A DNA stretch of 64,000 bases from Sphingosinithalassobacter sp. CS137 (GTDB lineage: Bacteria; Pseudomonadota; Alphaproteobacteria; Sphingomonadales; Sphingomonadaceae): the NCBI RefSeq assembly GCF_014334115.1, contig NZ_CP060494.1:248001-312000 (forward strand). Reading direction: 5' to 3'. The stretch's first letter is position 1, and every line of letters starts with the position of its first letter. The notes beneath the pieces are model-generated. The model was not told the origin of the DNA. It ran no database searches and was given only the letters and a program-made list of their open reading frames with translations. A program made the translations under genes and the position numbers. This document shows, one piece after another, positions 58,481 to 64,000 of this stretch.

Positions 58481-59353
58481 CTAACGCGGCACCAGCACTT
58501 CGATCGCGCCGGGCACGACTTCGACAGTGACCGGCGTGCGCGCCAGCACTTCGCCGTCGAGCGAGATCGGCAGCGGCGGATCGGTGGCGATGCGCAGCGC
58601 GGTGCCGCGCACGGTGACTTCGTCCTCATGCGCGGCGGGCAAGGGGAGCAGCTTGCCCGCCCAGTTGAGGACGAGTCGCCGCCGCGCGCGGCCGCGCACC
58701 GCCTGGACGACGATCGCACCGTCATCGGCGTGCGCCGATTCGACCAGCTCGGTGCCGCCGTGGAAGCCGGTGTTCGCGATCCGCACTTCGACCGCGCGAA
58801 GGCGCTCCGAGACGCCGTCGCCTTCGACGCGCAGATCGAAGGGGCGGAAACGCGCGAAGCGGAGCGCGGCCCAGGCAAGATAGCCGGCGCGGCCGAACCA
58901 CCGCTTGAGCCCTTCGGGAACGCTGCCCGCGATCAGCGGCGAGAGGCCGATCGCGGCCATGCTGACGAAATGATGCGACTCGATCCGGCCGAGATCCACC
59001 CGGCGCCGCCGCCCCTCGACCGCGAGCCGCGCGGCAGCTTCGAGATCGAGCGGGACGCCGAGCCCGCGCGCGAAGCTGTTGGCCGTGCCGAGCGGCAGGA
59101 CCGCGAGCGGGATGCCCGTGCCCACCAGCAGCGGCGCCAGCCTGCTGATCGTGCCGTCGCCGCCGCCCAGGATCAGTAGATCGGGCGCGGCGGCGATCGC
59201 GGCTTCCATCGCGGGACCGAGCCGTGCCGGGTCGCTCACGGCGCGGGCGTTCACTTCGATCGGCAAGCGATCGAGCGCGGCCCGGATCAGCGGCCAGTCG
59301 CCGCGGCCGCGGCGCGAATGGGTGTTGACGATCAGTTCTGCGGAAAGCCCCAT
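58481..59353 (-). CDS. Diacylglycerol/sphingosine-kinase-type lipid kinase
   Basis: A 290-residue DAGK-catalytic-domain protein. LIVNTHSRRG opens the fold, and the nucleotide-binding LLILGGGDGTISRLAPLLVGTGIPLAVLPLGTANSFARGLG is fully conserved, as is SLDGEVLARTPVTVEVVPGAIEVLVP at the C-terminal beta domain. In a sphingolipid-making group this could act on diacylglycerol or sphingoid bases; sequence alone does not decide. It converges with valS, the stops being 27 bases apart, and is divergent from hemB. Confidence 0.87.
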   Translation of the reverse strand: MGLSAELIVNTHSRRGRGDWPLIRAALDRLPIEVNARAVSDPARLGPAMEAAIAAAPDLLILGGGDGTISRLAPLLVGTGIPLAVLPLGTANSFARGLGVPLDLEAAARLAVEGRRRRVDLGRIESHHFVSMAAIGLSPLIAGSVPEGLKRWFGRAGYLAWAALRFARFRPFDLRVEGDGVSERLRAVEVRIANTGFHGGTELVESAHADDGAIVVQAVRGRARRRLVLNWAGKLLPLPAAHEDEVTVRGTALRIATDPPLPISLDGEVLARTPVTVEVVPGAIEVLVPR

Positions 59354-59425
59354 GCGGCGTACAACGCTCCAACAGCCGAATGCGTGCCGCTTGCGTGGCT
59401 GCGATCGGCAGGATAGCGCGAGGCC

Positions 59426-60412
59426 ATGTCCAGCTATCCCGCGCTTCGCCTTCGTCGCACCCGTGCCGCCGACTGGAGCCGGCGGATGCACGCCGAGACG
59501 GTGCTGACGTCCGCGGACCTCATCTGGCCGCTGTTCGTGACGGCAGGGGAGAGCGAGGAGCCGATCGGCACGCTGCCGGGCGTGTCGCGCTGGCCGGTGG
59601 CAGGGATCGTCGAGCGGGCCCGCGAGGCGCGCGACCTGGGGATTCCCTGCGTCGCGCTGTTCCCCAACACGCCGCCCGAGCTGCGCAGCGACGACGGCGC
59701 CGAGGCGCTGAACCCGAACAATCTGATGTGCCGCGCGATCCGCGCGATCAAGGAGGCGGTGCCCGAAGTGGGGGTGCTGACCGACGTGGCGCTCGATCCC
59801 TATACCGCGCACGGCCACGACGGGCTGGTCGACGACAATGGCTATGTGGTGAACGACGCGACCGCCGAAGCGCTGGCGCGGCAGGCGCTGGTACAGGCCG
59901 CCGCCGGTGCCGACATCGTCGCGCCCTCGGATATGATGGACGGGCGCGTGGGCCGTATCCGCGAGGCGCTGGAGGCAGGCGGCTATGCCAATGTCCAGAT
60001 CATGGCCTATGCGGCCAAATATGCCAGCGGCTTCTATGGCCCGTTCCGCGAAGCGGTGGGCAGCAGCGGGCTGCTGAAGGGGGACAAGAAGACCTATCAG
60101 ATGGACCCGGCGAACGCCGAGGAGGCGCTGCGCGAAGTGGCGCTCGACCTCGCCGAAGGCGCCGACAGCGTGATGGTGAAGCCGGGGCTGCCGTATCTCG
60201 ACATCCTTCTGCGCGTGAAGAACGCGTTCGAAGTGCCTGTCTTCGCGTATCAAACCTCGGGCGAGTACGCGATGATCGAGGCCGCGGCGGCGACCGGCGC
60301 GGGCGAGCGCGACGTGCTGGTGCTCGAAACGCTGATGGCGTTCAAGCGCGCAGGCGCCTCGGGCGTGCTCAGCTATCACGCGGCACATGCGGCGCGGCTG
60401 CTGAACCGATGA
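59426..60412 (+). CDS. hemB: Delta-aminolevulinic acid dehydratase (porphobilinogen synthase)
   Basis: A 328-residue haem-pathway enzyme that condenses two 5-aminolevulinates into porphobilinogen. The Schiff-base lysine region DSVMVKPGLPYLDI and the second active-site lysine region YAAKYASGFYGPFREAVGS are present. DVALDPYTAHGHDGLV lacks the cysteines of the zinc site, so it is the Mg2+-type enzyme typical of alphaproteobacteria. Its stop overlaps the start of the next GNAT gene, beginning a run of overlapping genes. Confidence 0.95.
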   Translation: MSSYPALRLRRTRAADWSRRMHAETVLTSADLIWPLFVTAGESEEPIGTLPGVSRWPVAGIVERAREARDLGIPCVALFPNTPPELRSDDGAEALNPNNLMCRAIRAIKEAVPEVGVLTDVALDPYTAHGHDGLVDDNGYVVNDATAEALARQALVQAAAGADIVAPSDMMDGRVGRIREALEAGGYANVQIMAYAAKYASGFYGPFREAVGSSGLLKGDKKTYQMDPANAEEALREVALDLAEGADSVMVKPGLPYLDILLRVKNAFEVPVFAYQTSGEYAMIEAAAATGAGERDVLVLETLMAFKRAGASGVLSYHAAHAARLLNR

Positions 60413-60981
60413 CGCCGCACGCCGAAGCGGCGGACGTGGCGATCGCGACCGAGCGGCTGAACGTGCGGAGCTGGCGCGAGGCCGACCGCGCACCGTTTCA
60501 CGCGCTCAACAGCGATCCGCGGGTGATGGCGACGCTGGGGCCGGTGATGACGCGGGCGGAGAGCGACGCGCTGGTCGATCGGCTCGCCGCCGCCGAAGCG
60601 GCGCGGGGCTGCACCTTCTGGGCAGTCGAGCGGCGCGAGGACGGCGCGTTCCTGGGCTTTTGCGGCGTGCGCTGGAACGCGCAGGAGATCCCGATCCGCG
60701 GCATGCTGGAGATCGGCTGGCGGCTCGGCCATGCGCATTGGGGCAGCGGCTATGCCAGCGAGGCGGCTGCCGCGAGCCTCGACTGGGCGTGGCGCGAGAC
60801 CGAGGCGGCCTGCGTGGTCGCGATCACGTCGGAGACGAACACGCGCAGCCAGGCGGTGATGAAGCGGATCGGGATGGAGCGGCTCGCCGACGGCGACTTC
60901 GACCATCCTGCCGTACCGGCAGGCGACCGGCTGCGCCGCCATCTGATCTGCCGCATCGACCGGCCGGGGCGCGCGGCATGA
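60409..60981 (+). CDS. GNAT-family acetyltransferase (RimJ/RimL-type), copy 1
   Basis: A 190-residue acetyltransferase of the RimJ-like subgroup: IATERLNVRSWREADRAPFHALNSDPRVMATLGP, GMLEIGWRLGHAHWGSGYASEAAAASLDWAW and VVAITSETNTRSQAVMKRIGMERL. It overlaps hemB (ATGA) and the following gene (ATGA at 60978-60981). It is clearly paralogous to that gene, so a local duplication is likely. Substrates are probably small molecules or protein N-termini. Confidence 0.88.
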   Translation: MTPHAEAADVAIATERLNVRSWREADRAPFHALNSDPRVMATLGPVMTRAESDALVDRLAAAEAARGCTFWAVERREDGAFLGFCGVRWNAQEIPIRGMLEIGWRLGHAHWGSGYASEAAAASLDWAWRETEAACVVAITSETNTRSQAVMKRIGMERLADGDFDHPAVPAGDRLRRHLICRIDRPGRAA

Positions 60982-61547
60982 TCGCGACCGAGCGGCTGCT
61001 GCTGCGTCCGCCCGCGCCGGACGACCGGGCGGCGCTGCACGCGATGTGGGCCGATCCGCGCGTGATGGCCGAGCTGGGACCGCTGAAGTCGGCCGCAGAA
61101 AGCGACGCGACGATCGCGCGGCACCAGGGCTATCGCACGCCGCACGGCCTGGGCTTTTGGGTGACGGCGTTGCGCGAGACCGATCGGGCGATCGGCTTCT
61201 GCGGCCTCAAGCCGGGCGCCGAGGATACGCCGGCGGCAGGCGAGGTCGAGATCGGCTGGATGATCGCGGCCGAGCATTGGGGACATGGCTATGCCCGCGA
61301 GGCGGCGGAGGCGAGCCTTGGCTGGGCCTGGGCGAACACGCCCGCCGCGCGGGTGGTGGCGATCACTTCGGCGCGCAACGCCAAGAGCCGCGCGCTGATG
61401 CAGCGGCTGGGGATGGTGCATCTTCCCGAATGCGATTTCGGGCATCCGCTCTATCCGCCCGACGATCCGCTGCGCGCGAGCGTGCTCTATGCGATCGAGC
61501 GGCCCGCCGAGCGATCGGTTCATCCCGCGGCAAGCAAGCGCGGCTAG
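60978..61547 (+). CDS. GNAT-family acetyltransferase (RimJ/RimL-type), copy 2
   Basis: A 189-residue protein matching its upstream neighbour over most of its length: IATERLLLRPPAPDDRAALHAMWADPRVMAELGP, VEIGWMIAAEHWGHGYAREAAEASLGWAW and VVAITSARNAKSRALMQRLGM. The acetyl-CoA loop HGYAREAAEA is intact. The start ATG overlaps the previous stop. It is the third gene in the hemB run and lies 29 bases before the deleted spermidine-synthase-like gene. Confidence 0.88.
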   Translation: MIATERLLLRPPAPDDRAALHAMWADPRVMAELGPLKSAAESDATIARHQGYRTPHGLGFWVTALRETDRAIGFCGLKPGAEDTPAAGEVEIGWMIAAEHWGHGYAREAAEASLGWAWANTPAARVVAITSARNAKSRALMQRLGMVHLPECDFGHPLYPPDDPLRASVLYAIERPAERSVHPAASKRG

Positions 61548-61576
61548 AGGCTTTGGGACATTTGAAGGGGGAATCT

Positions 61577-62068
61577 GTGACCGAAGGCGACGGTGCGACT
61601 GCCCCCGCGCGCACGATGCGCTGGCCCTTCGTGGCGGCGATCCTGGCCGGATCGTTCCTGCTGTTCCTTGTCCAGCCGATGGTGGCGCGGATGGCGCTGC
61701 CCCGGCTGGGCGGCGCGCCCGCGGTGTGGAACTCGGCGATGCTCGTCTATCAGGCGCTGCTGCTGGGCGGCTATGCCTATGCCCACTGGCTGGGGCGCGT
61801 GCCGGTGCGGATGCAGGCGGCGCGGCTCGGCGGATGGCACGCCGCGCGGATCGTGTATGTGCCGAGCGCAGCGGAAATGGCCAAGCAAGCCACGGTTTCG
61901 GACTGGATCGCGCTGTCGAAGGATCCCGAGACGCTCGATCGGCTGACGATGGATTCGGCGCAATGGCAGCCGCTCGACCGCTATCCGGGATTCACGCCCT
62001 GGACCGACGATTTTGCGTCGATCCTCCCGCTGCTGCGTGCGTTCAACCCCGAGCTGAAGAACGACTGA
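61577..62068 (+). pseudogene. Spermidine-synthase-like membrane protein with large internal deletion
   Basis: A 163-codon frame that joins two ends of a much longer protein. Residues 1-77 are the first membrane segments (FVAAILAGSFLLFLVQPMVARMALPRLGGAPAVWNSAMLVYQALLLGGYAYAHWLG). From about residue 84 the text is the C-terminal tail (HAARIVYVPSAAEMAKQATVSDWIALSKDPETL, then FTPWTDDFASILPLLRAF). The remaining membrane helices and the SAM-binding synthase domain are gone, with the frame kept. The start is a GTG at 61577 with AGGGGGAA upstream. It is most likely non-functional as an enzyme. A misassembly should also be excluded. Confidence 0.72.
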
Positions 62069-62071
62069 GGC

Positions 62072-62569
62072 CTAGAGGCCCAGCGCGGCTTCGAGCGCAG
62101 CGATTCGCGCGCCCTGCGCCTGTGAGACTGGCTGTGCGGCTTCGATCGCGCCAGTGAGCGCCGGATAGGACGGCTGCCCCGCGACACCGCGCGCGATCGC
62201 GAGTTGCTCGAGCTCGACCAGAACATTGAGCGCCGGCGCGCGCAGCGTGTCGAGCGTGGCGAGCGCGGCCTGCGCATCGAGCCACGCATCGCTTCCCGGC
62301 GCCGTGCCGCGCGCGACCGCGATTCGCGCTTCGGCGGCCTGCGCCGCGGCCGCAAAGGCACGCTGCGCCTCGTCGAGCTCCGCGGCGAGCGCGGCGATGC
62401 GCGCGTCGAGCGCGGCGTCCGGCGTGGCCGGGGGAGCCGGTGCGGGAGACATGCCGGCCGCATCCTCCAGCTCCACCGCGCGCGGCAGCAGCGAGGGATA
62501 GCGATCGGATTCGGCGCTGCATCCCGCGGTGGCGAGCAGGACGACGAGCGGAAAAACGAAGCAGCGCAT
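62072..62569 (-). CDS. Small lipoprotein with coiled-coil-like helix
   Basis: A 165-residue protein with a lipoprotein signal (CFVFPLVVLLATAGC, lipobox near residue 17). A Pro/Ala linker is followed by a long Ala/Glu/Arg-rich helical region (ALDARIAALAAELDEAQRAFAAAAQAAEARIAVARG), probably a periplasmic coiled coil. No family recognised. It converges with the deleted spermidine-synthase-like gene, leaving three bases between stops. Confidence 0.65.
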   Translation of the reverse strand: MRCFVFPLVVLLATAGCSAESDRYPSLLPRAVELEDAAGMSPAPAPPATPDAALDARIAALAAELDEAQRAFAAAAQAAEARIAVARGTAPGSDAWLDAQAALATLDTLRAPALNVLVELEQLAIARGVAGQPSYPALTGAIEAAQPVSQAQGARIAALEAALGL

Positions 62570-62653
62570 GGATCAGGGTCTATGCGTCGTAAAAAGGCGA
62601 AGCAACGGGCTTGCGCTCTGCCGCGGACCTTTCTATGTCCCGCCCTCCAATGC

Positions 62654-62730
62654 GCGCCCGTAGCTCAGCTGGATAGAGCATCAGACTACGAATCTGAGGG
62701 TCGGACGTTCGAATCGTTCCGGGCGCGCCA
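62654..62730 (+). tRNA. tRNA-Arg (anticodon ACG)
   Basis: A cloverleaf with acceptor stem GCGCCCG/CGGGCGC, discriminator G and encoded CCA. The anticodon arm CAGA-CTACGAA-TCTG gives ACG. It is followed by DNA of lower GC, so it may mark an integration boundary. Confidence 0.95.
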
Positions 62731-62881
62731 ATTTTTCCAAGCCAATATAATAGTTTAGCGCTGCGCGCTTGGGTGGCCGCTGCTCGTCGCAGCACCGATA
62801 AGCAGACCGTGAGCAACTGCCCCGGCGCAGGCTCGCTATTCATGTCTTGGCGAGCCGATTCGGAACAAGTAAAGAACAGCC

Positions 62882-63832
62882 ATGTCCGCTGTTCCTGAGA
62901 CGCATCTCGGATGGGTTAGAAATCCTGAAGCGCTAGCCAAGCTGTCGCGCTCGAAACCAGATGCTTGCCAGAATCCAAATATCGTAGGGCGATACGATAT
63001 GACTCCCAAGGGAGGCCGAAAGAGCCATCCCAATGGACCTTGGGTTTGGTGCTGTCACTGTCAGGCGTCGACTCACTGGAACGGGTTTGTGGTCACTGAC
63101 GATGACGGCGCGCGTTTCTTGATTGGACAAGATTGTGGCGCGAAGCACTATGGGGGCGAGCGGTTTCGGGTTGCAACACGTCAGTTTGAGGACATCGAAC
63201 GCGCTCGATACATAGATTACCGACTTTCGGCGATTTCAGATCTGAGCGCCGCAGTGGACGGCGAGATTGCATTGCTCTTGGAATGCGAAGCGCTCAAGGT
63301 CATTGAAAGTAAGCGAGCTGAGATCAAAGCGGCTTGTCCGCAGGCGGTTGACCGACTGGTTACCTATGCTCGGTCTGGACTGTCATTGACCGCGCACGCA
63401 CGGGCGCGAGGAGTCAAAGGCGCAGGGTTCATCTCTAAAAATATTGGCCAGTTGGAGGGACCGGCACTGCTATTTACCGACGTTCGTTCGCGCTGCAGTG
63501 AATTGAAGGCTGCGATTGCGAATGCTGCAAAGGTTGTGCCTACTGAGTCCAGCTTGAAGGAGCGAACGTCTTCGGTAGATGCGGTCGAAAATGCGGCTCG
63601 GGACCTATTGAAAAGCGTTATTGCCCTGACGCAAGCGCATCGTTTTTTCCTTAAGCGAAATCAGCGACGGCTATCCCGATGGTCCGATGCTTGGGTTAGA
63701 TTTTTCTCCTTCAGCACGGACGCTGAGAACCTCTTAGTCAACGAAGTTGGAAAGGGAACACGATCCATTGCACCACTAGATCAACAGCGGTTTCCCAGTC
63801 TCGAGTCCTGTAAGGCGCTAATCGGAGAGTGA
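62882..63832 (+). CDS. Hypothetical protein with Cys/His cluster, lower GC
   Basis: A 316-residue protein without a recognised family. Residues 50-90 carry WVWCCHCQASTHWNGFVVTDDDG and FLIGQDCGAKHYGGERF, a plausible treble-clef zinc site. The rest is helical and basic (FEDIERARYIDYRLSAISDL, RFFLKRNQRRLSRW). Its codon use and lower GC differ from the genes before tRNA-Arg, which suggests acquired DNA. The start follows a weak AAAGA ribosome site. Phage or island origin is likely but unproven. Confidence 0.6.
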   Translation: MSAVPETHLGWVRNPEALAKLSRSKPDACQNPNIVGRYDMTPKGGRKSHPNGPWVWCCHCQASTHWNGFVVTDDDGARFLIGQDCGAKHYGGERFRVATRQFEDIERARYIDYRLSAISDLSAAVDGEIALLLECEALKVIESKRAEIKAACPQAVDRLVTYARSGLSLTAHARARGVKGAGFISKNIGQLEGPALLFTDVRSRCSELKAAIANAAKVVPTESSLKERTSSVDAVENAARDLLKSVIALTQAHRFFLKRNQRRLSRWSDAWVRFFSFSTDAENLLVNEVGKGTRSIAPLDQQRFPSLESCKALIGE

Positions 63833-63841
63833 AGCCATAGC

Positions 63842-63871
63842 AGCGCCCCGCACCTTTCGATGCAGGGCGCT
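63842..63871. terminator. Hairpin after the last plus-strand gene
   Basis: AGCGCCCCGCA pairs with TGCAGGGCGCT around CCTTTCGA, ten bases past the stop of the hypothetical gene. It could also serve a minus-strand gene ending just beyond it. No T-run. Confidence 0.5.
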
Positions 63872-63895
63872 GGCAGCGTCAGGACGGAGGAGACG

Positions 63896-64000
63896 TCAAT
63901 CCCCGCTGCTGGTTCCGATCGATTTACGAGGGTCGGTTGCCTTAACCTCGGCGCGAGCGGACACGTGAGCCGCGCGGACGCTGAGGCACGGCGCTGGCAC
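63896..64000 (-). CDS. Possible C-terminal end of a minus-strand gene, partial
   Basis: A minus-strand frame is open from the window edge to a TGA at 63896-63898, giving 34 codons that end KATDPRKSIGTSSGD. It is convergent with the preceding gene across the hairpin. Too short to assign, and it may be a chance frame. Confidence 0.25.
   Translation of the reverse strand: MPAPCLSVRAAHVSARAEVKATDPRKSIGTSSGD

Overview
The window is high-GC chromosomal DNA from an alphaproteobacterium, most probably a Sphingomonas-type member of the Sphingomonadales. Gene content supports this: the order pcm-like, tolC, popZ-like, valS; a Mg-type hemB; class II DAHP synthase; many ATGA stop/start overlaps; and GGGGAGGGGGACC-type intergenic palindromes. 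This assignment rests on reading proteins and motifs, not on a database search.

Layout. 1-3.9 kb: the end of tamB, a flavin monooxygenase, and a fused isoaspartyl methyltransferase/erythromycin esterase-type protein. 3.9-15.6 kb: a long minus-strand catabolic block. It holds tyrosine degradation (hppD, hmgA), leucine degradation (ivd, mccB, mccA with two small genes between), a Rieske protein, an FMN alpha-hydroxyacid oxidase, a GNAT and a MaoC protein. Palindromic repeats are scattered through it, and one pair encloses a DUF559 nuclease gene. 15.7-22.3 kb: a CaCA antiporter, a divergent second-type alanyl-tRNA synthetase, a ketosteroid-dehydrogenase-like flavoprotein and a divergent TetR regulator with a shared operator. 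22.5-35.8 kb: one giant autotransporter of about 4450 residues built from 68-residue repeats.

36.3-39.1 kb is a small accessory islet. It is bounded by tRNA-Glu(CTC) and a 17-bp copy of that tRNA's 3' end, and carries a truncated RHS protein with a nuclease-like toxin tip, its likely immunity gene and a sigma-region-4-like mini protein. 39.1-43.3 kb: a DUF2946/TonB-receptor/PepSY metal-type operon (PepSY broken) and a GH43 lipoprotein. 44.2-46.4 kb: a three-gene unit of an unrecognised TIM-barrel-like protein, an Xre/MbcA/ParS antitoxin and a RES toxin, behind a clear operator-promoter. 46.7-62.6 kb is mostly housekeeping: an HTH-fused DAHP synthase, cysS, a ZIP transporter, tRNA-Cys, pcm-like, tolC, popZ-like, valS, a lipid kinase, hemB and two GNATs, plus an internally deleted spermidine-synthase-like gene. 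62.65 kb to the end: tRNA-Arg(ACG) followed by lower-GC DNA, possibly the edge of another island.

The best candidates for something new are: the DUF559 gene enclosed by REPIN-like arms, with a gene-less copy of the same element 3.3 kb away; the TIM-barrel/Xre/RES operon; the XRE-HTH fused to DAHP synthase with a palindrome at its start; the non-canonical AlaRS; and the orphan RHS toxin/immunity pair at the tRNA.
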